A stretch of 64,000 nt of DNA. Origin: an uncultured Clostridia bacterium. GTDB taxonomy: Bacteria; Bacillota; Clostridia; TANB77; CAG-508. The DNA lies in assembly GCA_934130285.1 (NCBI GenBank), contig CAKOXT010000001.1, forward strand, positions 505,521-569,520. Reading direction: 5' to 3'. How positions within the stretch are numbered: the first letter of the stretch is position 1; every line of letters starts with the position of its first letter. The notes under the pieces were generated by a model. The model saw only the letters and a list, made by a program, of their open reading frames with translations, was not told where the DNA came from and ran no database searches. The position numbers and the translations under genes were made by a program. Shown piece after piece: positions 1 through 9,451 of the stretch.

Positions 1-988
1 CATTTACTCCATGATCAACTATTTCGTTAAGTCCTCCAACATCTGATACGACTACTGGTATACCTGCAAGCATTGCTTCTAATGCAACTATTCCAAATGG
101 TTCATATGTGCTTGGGAAAACAGATATATCAGCACATTTATACATTTTGCATAAAGTTTTATGATCTAGGTATCCTGTAAAGTATACTTTATTTGATATT
201 CCTAAGTAATCAACTTGTGCTCTTAATTCATCTATCATTCCACCACGTCCAGCAATTATTAGTTTAGCATCATTATATCCTTGTAATATTTTTGGCATTG
301 CAGCTATTAAATTTTGTATTCCTTTTTCATATACTAATCTTCCTGAGAATAATATTATTTTTTCATTATCAGCTGCAAATCTTCTTCTGAATTCATAATC
401 TCTTTCGTATCCAGCAAAGTTTGTTTGTGTTATTCCGTTAGGTACTACATTTATTTTTTCGTATGGCAATCCGAAAAGTCTTTGTAATTCACTTTTCATA
501 TAATTACTATTTACTATTACTTCTGTTGCTTCATATGTAAGCATCCATTCTGTATCATTGATGTATCTTTGCGTATTGTCATGTATTCCACTGTTTCTTC
601 CTGCTTCTGTTGCATGTATTGTTGCAACGATTGGAATATCATATGAATTCTTTAATGATTTTGCAGCATATGCTACTAACCAATCATGTGCATGTATTAC
701 ATCAAATTTTCCTTCTTTGTTTATTATTTCACTAGCTTTTGCTACAAGATTGAAATTTAATTGCATTATCCAATCTATGAAATTATTAGGGCTAATCATG
801 TAATTATCAACTCTATATACTTTTACTCCATTATCATTTTCAAAGTATGGAACATCTCCATCTTTGTATGTAACAACAGTTACTTCATGTCCATCTTTTA
901 TTAGTCTTTGTGACAAATCATGAACAACTCTTGATATTCCTCCTACTATTCTTGGTGGATATTCCCATGACAACATTAAAATTTTCAT
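1..988 (-). CDS. Glycogen synthase-like glycosyltransferase, GT4/GT-B fold (3' end outside window)
   Basis: The frame is open from an ATG at 988 to the window edge, so about 329 N-terminal residues are present and the C-terminus is missing. The protein opens MKILMLSWEYPPRIVGG, the glycine-rich N-terminal loop of GT-B glycogen/starch synthases and GT4 transferases, and contains an IHAHDWL motif. The last visible residues read EIVDHGVN, matching the nucleotide-sugar-binding part of the C-terminal Rossmann domain (GLNEIVDHGVNG in relatives). It probably elongates alpha-1,4-glucan from a nucleotide-glucose in the cytoplasm. The DUF4912 and GH57 branching-enzyme genes diverge from it immediately upstream, supporting a glycogen role. 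A GT4 transferase of another pathway cannot be excluded. Confidence 0.8.
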   Translation of the reverse strand, partial: MKILMLSWEYPPRIVGGISRVVHDLSQRLIKDGHEVTVVTYKDGDVPYFENDNGVKVYRVDNYMISPNNFIDWIMQLNFNLVAKASEIINKEGKFDVIHAHDWLVAYAAKSLKNSYDIPIVATIHATEAGRNSGIHDNTQRYINDTEWMLTYEATEVIVNSNYMKSELQRLFGLPYEKINVVPNGITQTNFAGYERDYEFRRRFAADNEKIILFSGRLVYEKGIQNLIAAMPKILQGYNDAKLIIAGRGGMIDELRAQVDYLGISNKVYFTGYLDHKTLCKMYKCADISVFPSTYEPFGIVALEAMLAGIPVVVSDVGGLNEIVDHGVN

Positions 989-1198
989 TTTTTTCAATAG
1001 CCCCTTTCGTTTTTTATTACTTCTTCTTTAGTATATAATTTCTCTAGTGTCTATTTTATATAATAAAAAAATAAAAGTAAATAGAATTTTCAAAAAATTT
1101 TATTTTATCGACATTTTTCTAATTTAGTCTTGTTTTTTTATAATTTTATATATATTATTATATAAGTATTATTAATTTTACAAAGGAGGAAACAAAGT

Positions 1199-2143
1199 AT
1201 GCCTAGAGCAAAAAAAGAAGTAGAAAAAATTGATGTAAAAGAAGTTTCTAAGGCTACTTCTACTGTCAAAAAGGCTGCTGCTAAAAAATCTAAAACTCCA
1301 GCTAAAAAAGTTTCTAAGTCTACAAAAACTGAGAAATCAGCTGCAAAATTGGATAATACAGTTTTAAAAACAACTAAAGAAAAATCCGTAAAAAAATCTA
1401 AAACAACTACTAAAAAAGCTAGTTCTTCTAAGACTTCAAAAGCTAGAAAAACTAAAATAGCTAAAGTTCCATCTTTAGCTACTAAACGTAGAACAAAATC
1501 TGTTTCAAAAGAAAAAGAGACAAAAAAAGATTTTGCACATATTTTAGAATATTATGATTTACCTTATCGTTATAATGAAACTGTAGTTAAAATTTTAGCT
1601 CAAACGCCTAAAATTTTATTTGTTTATTGGGACATTTCAGACAGTGATAGAGAAAAATATGTAGAAAAATATGGTGAGTATTTCTTTAATGATACTTATC
1701 CTGTTTTAATTGTTCATAATAAAACTTTAAATTATTCACAAGAAATTGAGATTAATGATTTTGCTAATAGTTGGTATATTCACTTACCTGATTCTCGTAG
1801 TGAATATTATGTTGAACTTGGCAGACGTTTTAAAGAATATGCAAAGAGAAATCCAGAAATGCCTCACAAAGAAGAGATTAATTCTGTAATACCTGTGTCT
1901 TCTTCAAATGACTTGATTATGCCTAATGATCATGTTCTTTTAGAAGAAATTAAACCACAAGTTAAATATAGAAATGTTAAAACAAATGAGGAAACGTTTA
2001 AAAATACTACTCGTATTTTAGCAAATAATAAATTAATTGATTTTTATAATTTGTATAAGGAACTTTATCAAGTTGAAGATTTGTCTTCATTCTTTACTTT
2101 AAGTAACCCATCTTCTGGGAACCCAACTTCAACTTTTAAATAA
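1199..2143 (+). CDS. DUF4912 domain protein with lysine-rich N-terminal tail
   Basis: The 314-residue protein has two parts. Residues 1-110 are a low-complexity tail rich in Lys, Ala, Ser and Thr, with AKK and SKT-type repeats like histone H1 tails. From about residue 111 there is a folded domain beginning DFAHILEYYDLPYRY and including ILFVYWDIS, typical of DUF4912. The function of that domain is not established; in Clostridia it is often beside GH57 glucan enzymes, as here. The start follows AAAGGAGG with normal spacing. The gene is divergent from the glycosyltransferase and 81 bp before the GH57 gene. The basic tail could bind nucleic acid or polyanions, which is inference. Confidence 0.8.
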   Translation: MPRAKKEVEKIDVKEVSKATSTVKKAAAKKSKTPAKKVSKSTKTEKSAAKLDNTVLKTTKEKSVKKSKTTTKKASSSKTSKARKTKIAKVPSLATKRRTKSVSKEKETKKDFAHILEYYDLPYRYNETVVKILAQTPKILFVYWDISDSDREKYVEKYGEYFFNDTYPVLIVHNKTLNYSQEIEINDFANSWYIHLPDSRSEYYVELGRRFKEYAKRNPEMPHKEEINSVIPVSSSNDLIMPNDHVLLEEIKPQVKYRNVKTNEETFKNTTRILANNKLIDFYNLYKELYQVEDLSSFFTLSNPSSGNPTSTFK

Positions 2144-2224
2144 AATTTGGCAAAAGCTATTATTTTTTAAGTTGTTGCTTTTGCCTTTTTCATTTCAAAC
2201 AAATTATACAAAAGGAGATTTTTT

Positions 2225-3814
2225 ATGGATAAAAATAAAGGATACGTAACTTTTATACTTCATGCTCATTTGCCATTTATTCATCATCCAGAAAGCGAAG
2301 ACTATTTGGAAGAGCAATGGCTTTTTGAAGCTATATCTGAAACATATATCCCATTATTACTTAATTTCAAAAAATTAGAGGAAGAGAATGTTAAGTTTAG
2401 ATTAACTATGACTATGACTCCCCCTCTTCTTTATATGCTTGATAATAAATTGTTACAAGAAAGATATATAAAATATTTAAAAAAACATATAGAACTTGCT
2501 AAAAAAGAATTAAAGAGAACTGTTTATGATGAGAGAGTTCATAATTTGGCTCAATATTATTTTGATAGATATTCTAATGATTTGCACGTTTTCAAGGATG
2601 TTTATGATTGTAATTTAATTACTGGTTTCAAGCATTTTCAAGATGCTGGTTTCTTAGAAATTATTACTTGTGGTGCAACTCATGGTTATTTTCCTATTTT
2701 ATATGTTACACCTCAAACAGTTCGTGCTCAAATTGCTGTTGGGGTTCAAACTTATAAAAAGTATTTTGGAAAACAACCTCGTGGTATTTGGCTTCCTGAA
2801 TGTGGTTATATTCCTGAGGCTGATCAATATTTAAAAGAGTTTGGAATTGAATATGCAATTGTTGAATCACATGGTATTTTATATGCTGACCCTGCTCCAC
2901 TTTATGGAACTTTTGCTCCTATTGTCTCTCCTGGTGGTCTTGTTGCTTTTGGTAGAGATATTGAGTCTTCTAAACAAGTTTGGAGTTCTATTTGTGGTTA
3001 CCCTGGTGATTTTAATTATAGAGAATTTTATAGAGATATCGGCTATGATTTAGATTATGATTATATAAAACCTTATATTGCTTCTAATGGTGTTAGAGTT
3101 CATACAGGTATTAAATATTATAGAATAACATCAAAATCTGGTGAAAAAGATTATTACAATCCAAGATGGGCTATGGATACTGCTGAAATGCAAGCTGGCC
3201 ATTTCTTAGATTCTAGAACAGCACAAATCGATATGCTTTCTAAGTTTATGGATACACCTCCTATCGTTGTTTGTCCTTATGATGCAGAATTGTATGGTCA
3301 TTGGTGGTATGAAGGTCCTTATTGGTTATATGTATTATTCAAAAAAATTTATTATGATGATTGTAATTTTACTTTGATTACTCCTGGTGATTATATTGAT
3401 AGACATCCTAGTATTCAGGTGGCTTCTCCTTGTCGTTCAAGTTGGGGTGCTAATGGATATAGTGAAGTATGGTTAAATGAATCTAATGATTATGCTCATC
3501 GTCATCTTCATAAAGCTGGTAATAGAATGGTTGAACTTGCTAACTTATTTCCTGATGAACAAGATGAAGTTAGAAAAAAAGCTTTAAATCAATGTGCTCG
3601 TGAACTTCTACTTGCTCAAAGTAGTGACTGGCTATTTATTATTACTAATGGAACTATGGTTGATTATGCTAAGAAGAGAATTAAACAGCATATTGGTCGA
3701 TTTACTAAACTTTACTATCAAATTAAAAATGATAAAATTGATGAAAAGTTTGTTGATGATATTTATGAGCAAGACTTAATTTTTGATAATATTGATTATA
3801 ATATTTATAGGTAA
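2225..3814 (+). CDS. GH57 1,4-alpha-glucan branching enzyme (DUF1957 type)
   Basis: This 529-residue protein has the GH57 signatures: HAHLP at residues 13-17, the nucleophile motif WLPECGY with Glu192, and PYDAELYGHWW with the acid/base Asp353. The length and helical C-terminal DUF1957 region match GH57 branching enzymes, which cut an alpha-1,4-glucan chain and rejoin it as an alpha-1,6 branch. It would act in the cytoplasm with the synthase at 1-988 and the phosphorylase at 20064. AAAGGAG precedes the ATG, and a hairpin terminator begins beside the stop codon. Some GH57 enzymes are amylases or 4-alpha-glucanotransferases, but DUF1957 members are mostly branching enzymes. Confidence 0.88.
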   Translation: MDKNKGYVTFILHAHLPFIHHPESEDYLEEQWLFEAISETYIPLLLNFKKLEEENVKFRLTMTMTPPLLYMLDNKLLQERYIKYLKKHIELAKKELKRTVYDERVHNLAQYYFDRYSNDLHVFKDVYDCNLITGFKHFQDAGFLEIITCGATHGYFPILYVTPQTVRAQIAVGVQTYKKYFGKQPRGIWLPECGYIPEADQYLKEFGIEYAIVESHGILYADPAPLYGTFAPIVSPGGLVAFGRDIESSKQVWSSICGYPGDFNYREFYRDIGYDLDYDYIKPYIASNGVRVHTGIKYYRITSKSGEKDYYNPRWAMDTAEMQAGHFLDSRTAQIDMLSKFMDTPPIVVCPYDAELYGHWWYEGPYWLYVLFKKIYYDDCNFTLITPGDYIDRHPSIQVASPCRSSWGANGYSEVWLNESNDYAHRHLHKAGNRMVELANLFPDEQDEVRKKALNQCARELLLAQSSDWLFIITNGTMVDYAKKRIKQHIGRFTKLYYQIKNDKIDEKFVDDIYEQDLIFDNIDYNIYR

Positions 3815-3838
3815 AAGTGGATTTAAAAATCCACTTTT
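3813..3838 (+). terminator. Rho-independent terminator after GH57 gene
   Basis: A near-perfect inverted repeat (AAAAGTGGATTT / AAATCCACTTTT) is followed by T residues and directly adjoins the GH57 stop codon. Confidence 0.85.
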
Positions 3839-3918
3839 TTGTTAGTTATTACTGTTTCGAATAGTTTAAATCAATTGTGTTTATATCATTCATATTTGAT
3901 ATGAACTATATTTATCTT

Positions 3919-3943
3919 GAGTTTGTTGGATATTGACAAACTC
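3919..3943 (+). terminator. Second terminator-like hairpin before ytxC-like gene
   Basis: GAGTTTGT and ACAAACTC form an 8-bp stem followed by seven T. About 80 bp without an ORF separate it from the first terminator, so it either backs that one up or ends a short transcript. Confidence 0.65.
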
Positions 3944-4009
3944 TTTTTTTATGCTTTGGAATAAACTATTATAAATTGTTAATAATACATTTTGTAGGAG
4001 GCTTTAGCT

Positions 4010-4837
4010 ATGTTTACTTTAATTCTACAATCTTCTAGTGAAACTCAAGAAATATATTCCTATATTTCTAAGAAAAATATTCTACAAAATATGAAAAAAG
4101 ATAATAATTCAATTATTTTTGAATTTGATAATTTTGATGCTGAATGTAAAAAATTTTCCCTGCTTCTTTCTAATATGATTATTGATTTATATGAAAAAAA
4201 ATTAATCAAGAAAATAATTAAGAAAAATTATTTTTACTTTGATGAATTTGAACAAATTCAAATTTCTAATATCTCTTCTTCTATTGTTGAAGAGGACTCT
4301 CAAAGTAAAAAAGATTTAGTTTTTCTTTCTACTTATGATTATATAAAAAATCATTCTTCTATGATTTTAGCTGGTTTTATTAATTTTAGACTTCGTGATT
4401 ATCTTGAAGTAATCGAGTATTTAGTTGATTTATCTGTTAATAATTTTATTATTAATCGAGAATATGATAAATTTATAACTTTGCTTTGTGATTATATTAA
4501 TTCTGAACCTTCTAAGATTGATGTACTCCACTTAATCTATATTAATCAAGAATCTATTCTCCTTGACAAAAATAAAAATCCTGTTCCCATTGATAATAAT
4601 ATATTAGATGCAAAATATTTGTCTGACATTTCTTTTTCAAATAATGATTTTGTTTTGAACACTATTTTAAATTTACTTCCTAATAAATTATATGTTCATG
4701 TTTTAAGTGAAGAAGATGAATTTTTATCTACATTAAAGAAAATTTTCTCTAATAAAATCTATTGTTGCTATGGTTGTGAAATTTGTTCTCTTTATAAATC
4801 TGCTTCAGATTTTATACATTTTAATAATACTAATTAA
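4010..4837 (+). CDS. Putative sporulation protein, YtxC-like
   Basis: The 275-residue protein resembles the YtxC family: the central stretch IKNHSSMILAGFINFRLRDYLEVIEYLVD and the following REYDKFITLLCDYI are the family's most recognisable part. The biochemical role of YtxC is unknown; it is linked to endospore formation. No signal peptide or membrane segment is visible. A Cys pair lies near the C-terminus (CCYGCEIC). The ATG follows TAGGAGG with good spacing, and the gene is a single unit between two terminators. The family assignment is by pattern, so moderately sure. Confidence 0.65.
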   Translation: MFTLILQSSSETQEIYSYISKKNILQNMKKDNNSIIFEFDNFDAECKKFSLLLSNMIIDLYEKKLIKKIIKKNYFYFDEFEQIQISNISSSIVEEDSQSKKDLVFLSTYDYIKNHSSMILAGFINFRLRDYLEVIEYLVDLSVNNFIINREYDKFITLLCDYINSEPSKIDVLHLIYINQESILLDKNKNPVPIDNNILDAKYLSDISFSNNDFVLNTILNLLPNKLYVHVLSEEDEFLSTLKKIFSNKIYCCYGCEICSLYKSASDFIHFNNTN

Positions 4838-4843
4838 AGCATG

Positions 4844-4870
4844 CAATATCTGGTTTTAAATCAGGTATTG
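4844..4870 (+). terminator. Terminator after ytxC-like gene
   Basis: CAATATCTGG pairs with CAGGTATTG through a few G-U pairs, and eight T follow directly. Confidence 0.75.
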
Positions 4871-4947
4871 TTTTTTTTGGCTATTGAATTTTTTTATTTA
4901 TAATTGATATAATTAGATTAGTATAAATTATAAAAAGGAGTTTTATT

Positions 4948-5643
4948 ATGTCAGCATTTGTATTAAAAATTATTGCTTGTATTAGTATGCTTTTATGTCA
5001 TATTCCTTTTGTATTTTCCAAATTAGCTATTCCTCTTATTTATATAGGAAAACTTGCTTTTCCTATATATGCTTTTTTAATATCTGAAGGATATGTGCAT
5101 ACAAAAAGTTTTTCTAAATATTTAGTCAGATTATTATTTTTTGCAATTATTTCGCAAATACCGGCTATGCTATTATTTGAAGGTAAAAATTTTACATTAT
5201 ATTTTAATATTTTCTTTACATTGGCTTTTGGATTATTAGGAATCAGGGTATTTGATAAAATAGAAAAAAAATATATTAGCTATCCTTTAATAGCATTGCT
5301 TGCTGTTATTGCTAATTTACTAGGTTTTGATTATGGAGCTATTGGAGTTCTTATGATAGTTTGCTTTTATGTATTTAAGAATCATAAAATGTATATGGTT
5401 TTATCTGAATCGCTTTTAATGATTACTTTGTATGTACATAAATTATCTGTGCTTACTGTTGTAAATGTTGCTACCATACGTTACGTTTTATTTCAGCTTC
5501 TATTTTCTATTATTTCTTTATTATTTATTCTATTCTATAATGGAAAAAGAGGAAAAAATAGTAAAGCAATTCAACTTGGTTTTTATTTGTTTTATCCGGT
5601 TCATTTATTTATACTTTGTTTATTAAAATATATTGTAGCATAA
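4948..5643 (+). CDS. TraX family integral membrane protein
   Basis: This 231-residue hydrophobic protein has about seven to eight membrane segments. Its start, FVLKIIACISMLLCHIP, is the TraX signature (in relatives LKIIALITMLIDHIG). TraX of the F plasmid acetylates pilin, but chromosomal Firmicutes homologues are uncharacterised membrane acyltransferase-like proteins. It has its own AAAGGAG site and a bidirectional terminator. No conjugation genes are near, so a link to transfer is unlikely. Confidence 0.8.
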   Translation: MSAFVLKIIACISMLLCHIPFVFSKLAIPLIYIGKLAFPIYAFLISEGYVHTKSFSKYLVRLLFFAIISQIPAMLLFEGKNFTLYFNIFFTLAFGLLGIRVFDKIEKKYISYPLIALLAVIANLLGFDYGAIGVLMIVCFYVFKNHKMYMVLSESLLMITLYVHKLSVLTVVNVATIRYVLFQLLFSIISLLFILFYNGKRGKNSKAIQLGFYLFYPVHLFILCLLKYIVA

Positions 5644-5644
5644 A

Positions 5645-5675
5645 AAAATCTCCACTTATCAAAGTGGAGATTTTT
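5645..5675. terminator. Bidirectional terminator between traX-like gene and fucO
   Basis: AAAATCTCCACTT and AAGTGGAGATTTT flank a short loop, with A/T runs on both sides. It serves the convergent genes ending at 5643 and 5682. Confidence 0.88.
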
Positions 5676-5681
5676 AATTTA

Positions 5682-6833
5682 TTACATTGCTTCTCTAAAT
5701 AATCTAATAAAGTCTTCTTTTGATACTTCTCTTGGATTTCCTGGTTTGCAAGGATCTTGCATTGCTTTGTCAGCAAGCATTGATAAATCTTCTTCTTTGC
5801 ATCCTGTATCTTTTACTCTCATTGTAATTCCAACTTTCTTTGATAACTCTTCTATCATCCAAACGAAAGTATTTATTACATCTTGGTCGTTTAAGTGTGC
5901 AGCATCTGGTCTTCCTATGTTAACTAGTATTTCTCTAAATCTATCTGCACATACAGCTCCATTAAATCTCATAACTGTTGGTAATAAAATAGCATTTGCT
6001 ACTCCGTGTGGTGTGTCATATACAGCACCTAATTGGTGAGCCATTGAGTGAACTATTCCAAGTCCAACATTTGAGAATCCCATACCAGCTATATATTGTG
6101 CTAATCCCATATTCTCTATTGCTTTTTCATCTTTTTCATTTACTGCTGCTGGTAAGTTTTCAAATATTAATTGAATTGCTTTCATATGGAACATATCAGA
6201 CATTGTGTTATGTGCTTTTGTGATATATCCTTCAACTGCGTGTGTTAAAGCATCCATTCCTGTTGATGCAGCAATTGATTTTGGCATTGATGCCATTAGG
6301 TCTGAATCAACTATTGCTAAAATTGGAATATCATGTGGATCAACACATACCATTTTAATTTTTCTTTCTTCATCTGTGATTACATAGTTTATTGTAACTT
6401 CAGCTGCAGTTCCTGACGTTGTTGGAAGGGCTATTAATGGTAATCCTTTATTCTTTGTGTTTGATGCTCCATTTAATGATACAACATCCATTCTATCTGG
6501 GTTTGTCATTAAAATTGAAATTCCCTTTGCAGTATCAATACTAGATCCTCCACCTACTGCAACTATTACATCTGCTCCAAATTCTTTACATTTTTCTACT
6601 CCGTCTAATACATTTTTTATTGTTGGGTTTGGTTTAACTTCAGAATATACAGTATATTCTATTCCTGCTTTATCAAGAACTTCTGTTACTCTTGCAGTTA
6701 CTCCTACTTCAAATAATGCTTTATCTGTTACGACTAATACTTTTTTGAAACCTCTTTCTTTAATTTCTCTTGGCAATTCTTCTCTTGCACCTTTTCCAAA
6801 ATATGAAGTTTCATTTAAAACAAATTTTGTCAT
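5682..6833 (-). CDS. fucO: Iron-containing alcohol dehydrogenase, lactaldehyde reductase type
   Basis: The 383-residue protein aligns from end to end with lactaldehyde/1,2-propanediol oxidoreductase FucO, sharing NETSYFGKGA, the cofactor loop GGGSSIDTAK, LPTTSGTAAEVT, FSNVGLG and TPHGVANAILLP. The expected metal ligands are present: Asp194, His198, His262 and His276. It would reduce lactaldehyde or similar aldehydes with NADH in the cytoplasm. No fucose or rhamnose catabolic genes are near, so the physiological substrate may be another aldehyde or diol. The start has an AAGGAG site; the gene has its own terminator downstream. Confidence 0.85.
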   Translation of the reverse strand: MTKFVLNETSYFGKGAREELPREIKERGFKKVLVVTDKALFEVGVTARVTEVLDKAGIEYTVYSEVKPNPTIKNVLDGVEKCKEFGADVIVAVGGGSSIDTAKGISILMTNPDRMDVVSLNGASNTKNKGLPLIALPTTSGTAAEVTINYVITDEERKIKMVCVDPHDIPILAIVDSDLMASMPKSIAASTGMDALTHAVEGYITKAHNTMSDMFHMKAIQLIFENLPAAVNEKDEKAIENMGLAQYIAGMGFSNVGLGIVHSMAHQLGAVYDTPHGVANAILLPTVMRFNGAVCADRFREILVNIGRPDAAHLNDQDVINTFVWMIEELSKKVGITMRVKDTGCKEEDLSMLADKAMQDPCKPGNPREVSKEDFIRLFREAM

Positions 6834-6908
6834 TGGTTAACATCTCCTTTTCTTTTTTCTTGAGTTCTTAGTTATTATACCAATAAATTTTAAAAATATA
6901 TACCTTTT

Positions 6909-7631
6909 TTAAAATTCTATTGAATAACCATCTCCTGGAACAATGATATTATTGTTCTCTAGTTTTTCAGCTTCAAGTCTTGTAGCTTCTTTCATATGTG
7001 TTAAAATAATTGTATTATTAGGATATTTTTCTGAATATTCTTTAATATTGTCTATGCCAATATGTGTTTGGCTTCCAATTTTCACTGAACAATCTGATAC
7101 TATTATTGGTGATTTTTTTAACATATATTCAACAGCATCACATTTTGATGTATCACCTGTAAACGCACACATTTGATTATCTATTGTTATTATATATCCT
7201 TGGCTGTCTGGTAGCATATGCTCTACTTTTACCGCTTCTATTGTTGTATCTTCTATATATTTTGTCTCTCCTGGTAATATTTCCATGAAATTAATTTCTA
7301 AGTTATCTTTTATTCTTTCTTTCCATTCTCCTGGAAATGCAAGTTCAAATAAATCTTTCGTTCTTTTTTCAATATCTTTTGGTCCAACTATATTCATTTT
7401 TTTGTTTGTCATTTGAGACTTTTCTAATATTATAAATGGTAAATCAAAAATATGATCTGCATGATAATGAGTAATAATAATTGTTTGGATTGAATTTAAA
7501 TCTTCTCCAAATCTTTTTATTTCTCTACATGCACCATTAGGTATGTCTATTAATATTTTTTTATTTATTAGTGAACATGCACTATTCTGCATTGTCCCTA
7601 TACAACCAGTTCCGATTAATTTTACTTTCAT
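6909..7631 (-). CDS. MBL-fold metallohydrolase, RNase Z/ElaC-like
   Basis: This 240-residue protein carries the metallo-beta-lactamase motif HYHADH at residues 55-60, with later ligands in FTGDTSKCD and ILTHMKEA. The fold is that of RNase Z-like and phosphodiesterase-type hydrolases. It is shorter than typical tRNase Z and lacks an obvious flexible arm, so the substrate is unknown. It starts 11 bp after the upstream SGNH hydrolase gene and is probably cotranscribed with it. Confidence 0.8.
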   Translation of the reverse strand: MKVKLIGTGCIGTMQNSACSLINKKILIDIPNGACREIKRFGEDLNSIQTIIITHYHADHIFDLPFIILEKSQMTNKKMNIVGPKDIEKRTKDLFELAFPGEWKERIKDNLEINFMEILPGETKYIEDTTIEAVKVEHMLPDSQGYIITIDNQMCAFTGDTSKCDAVEYMLKKSPIIVSDCSVKIGSQTHIGIDNIKEYSEKYPNNTIILTHMKEATRLEAEKLENNNIIVPGDGYSIEF

Positions 7632-7642
7632 ACAATCCTCTT

Positions 7643-8275
7643 TTATTTAAAAATTTCTTTTACTCTCATACTTAATTTACTTGCTAAAATTCTATGTCCA
7701 TCTCTGCTTAAGTGTATTCCGTCTTCTCCTACTAGCCAATCTTCATTTCCAATGAAATCACAATCATTTCTCATTGCTATATCTTCATATATTTCTGAAA
7801 GTTTTCTTGATTTTTCTATTCCACCAATAAACTTTGGATTTTCTTTTGTTATTATTGGTGGAGCAACAATCAATAGTTTTGGACATGTTTTTCTGCATAC
7901 AGATTTTCTGGAAATAATCTTTTTAACAAAACTTTCTTCAAATATTTCTCCAATTTCTTTTGGATTTCTATAAAATTCTGTTTTTAATTCATTTGTTCCA
8001 AGCATTATTATTACTAAATCGATGGGATCATGTGTATCTAAACATGGTAGCAAATATTCAGCTCCGCTTCTACCTTCTCTATCTCTACGTTTATCTACTG
8101 ATATTAAAGTTCTACTATTTAATCCTTCTTCGATGATCTCATACTTGTCTCCTAACATTCTCTGAAGTGCTCCTGGCCATCTTTCATCTTTGCTAAATCT
8201 TTGATGGTCTGTTCCTGGTATGTAGCCCCATGTATTTGAATCTCCATAGCATAAGATTTTTATTTTCTCTCCCAT
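7643..8275 (-). CDS. SGNH/GDSL-family hydrolase
   Basis: The 210-residue protein contains block I GDSNTWG with the nucleophile Ser13, the block III-type GTNE segment, and a C-terminal DGIHLSRDGH that supplies the Asp/His pair. The DQRFSKDERWPG and GLNSRTL segments match the arylesterase-like bacterial SGNH subgroup. There is no signal peptide, so it should be a cytoplasmic esterase or acyl hydrolase of unknown substrate. It heads a two-gene operon with the MBL hydrolase. GAAGGAGAG precedes the ATG. Confidence 0.85.
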   Translation of the reverse strand: MGEKIKILCYGDSNTWGYIPGTDHQRFSKDERWPGALQRMLGDKYEIIEEGLNSRTLISVDKRRDREGRSGAEYLLPCLDTHDPIDLVIIMLGTNELKTEFYRNPKEIGEIFEESFVKKIISRKSVCRKTCPKLLIVAPPIITKENPKFIGGIEKSRKLSEIYEDIAMRNDCDFIGNEDWLVGEDGIHLSRDGHRILASKLSMRVKEIFK

Positions 8276-8384
8276 TTTCGTACTCTCCTTCCTTGGTGTT
8301 TCTTGTTATAATATATCAAATAAAAATATTATTTTCAATTTTATAATAATGTTTTTGAATAATTTTGATATTTATATAAAAAAA

Positions 8385-8429
8385 TGAACCTTCCTTATTA
8401 AACAAATTTTGTCTAACAATTTTGGTTCA
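8385..8429 (-). terminator. Terminator of gpr with inner palindrome
   Basis: On the minus strand TGAACC and GGTTCA close a long stem followed by seven T. The loop contains the palindrome ACAAATTTTGT, giving a two-tier hairpin. The rest of the 239-bp gap (8276-8514) holds no ORF. Confidence 0.6.
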
Positions 8430-8514
8430 CTTCACATTGTGTTCTCCAATTTATGACATTAAAAATCTTATCTTTTTTGATTAACAACTTGGATTCATTT
8501 TTAATTTTATACTT

Positions 8515-9450
8515 TTAATTTATTGCCACATTTATTCCTTTGGCAACAATGTCTTTCATGTTATCTATTAGGTCATCTATTTCTTTAGGTGTAACAATCA
8601 TATTGTATTCGCCAATATTTAGGGCATTCTTTACATCTTCGTAATTATCTTTATCATGTAATTGATTTAAATACTCATTTGACATAGCTTCATCTTGCAA
8701 TTTTTCAATAAACAAATCTAATCCTTCGCTAACTATTGTTGCAAAATCTAATACTGTTGGAATTCCTATTGCTATAACAGGTATTCCTAATGTTTCTTTT
8801 GAAAGTTCTTTTCTCTTATTTCCAACTCCTGCTCCTGGAATAATACCTGTATCTGAAATTTGTACTGAACTGCTTATTCTTTCTACACTTTTTGAAGCTA
8901 AGCTATCTATTGCTATTATTAGTTTTGGCTTTACATTATCAACTATTCCTTTTAGTATCTCCTGAGTTTCTATTCCTGTGCTGCCAAGTACACCTGGTGA
9001 AATTGCTGAAACTTCTCTGTCATTTTCATTAACATACTGTGGCAAGTATTTAAATATATGTCTTGTAACATCTACACTTTGTATTACTTTTGGTCCAAGC
9101 GAATCTGGAGTTGAATATAAATTTCCCAACCCAACAACTAGAATTTCATCTTTGGGATTTATAAGACCTTTTATCAACTGTTGAAGTTCACTTGAGATGG
9201 TAAATGATATTTTATCTTTTTCATCATTTGTAATATTTCTCATTTTTCTTACATCTATTGTTACATAATTTCCTATTGGCTTTTGAATTGCCTTGGCTCC
9301 TTCGTCATCTTTTACTCTTACATTATAAACATGTATTGTATCTGATATTTGCTTTTCTTCGCTTTCTATTCCTGGTATCTCTTGAGAAATTTTATTAATC
9401 TTTCTGAATACATCTCTTCTCTCTACTGCTAAATCTGTTCTAAAATCCAT
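8515..9450 (-). CDS. gpr: Germination protease (GPR endopeptidase)
   Basis: The 311-residue protein is GPR, the aspartic-type A25 protease that degrades small acid-soluble spore proteins during germination. It begins MDFRTDLAVERRDV, like the propeptide region of the Bacillus enzyme, and has the two expected acidic sites in TPDSLGPKV and IAIDSLASKS, followed by GIIPGAGVGNKR. The gene follows prs by 52 bp. Its AAGGAGG site lies inside the 3' arm of the prs terminator hairpin (9452-9493). Expression in the forespore is expected from family knowledge. Confidence 0.95.
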   Translation of the reverse strand: MDFRTDLAVERRDVFRKINKISQEIPGIESEEKQISDTIHVYNVRVKDDEGAKAIQKPIGNYVTIDVRKMRNITNDEKDKISFTISSELQQLIKGLINPKDEILVVGLGNLYSTPDSLGPKVIQSVDVTRHIFKYLPQYVNENDREVSAISPGVLGSTGIETQEILKGIVDNVKPKLIIAIDSLASKSVERISSSVQISDTGIIPGAGVGNKRKELSKETLGIPVIAIGIPTVLDFATIVSEGLDLFIEKLQDEAMSNEYLNQLHDKDNYEDVKNALNIGEYNMIVTPKEIDDLIDNMKDIVAKGINVAIN

Positions 9451-9451
9451 A

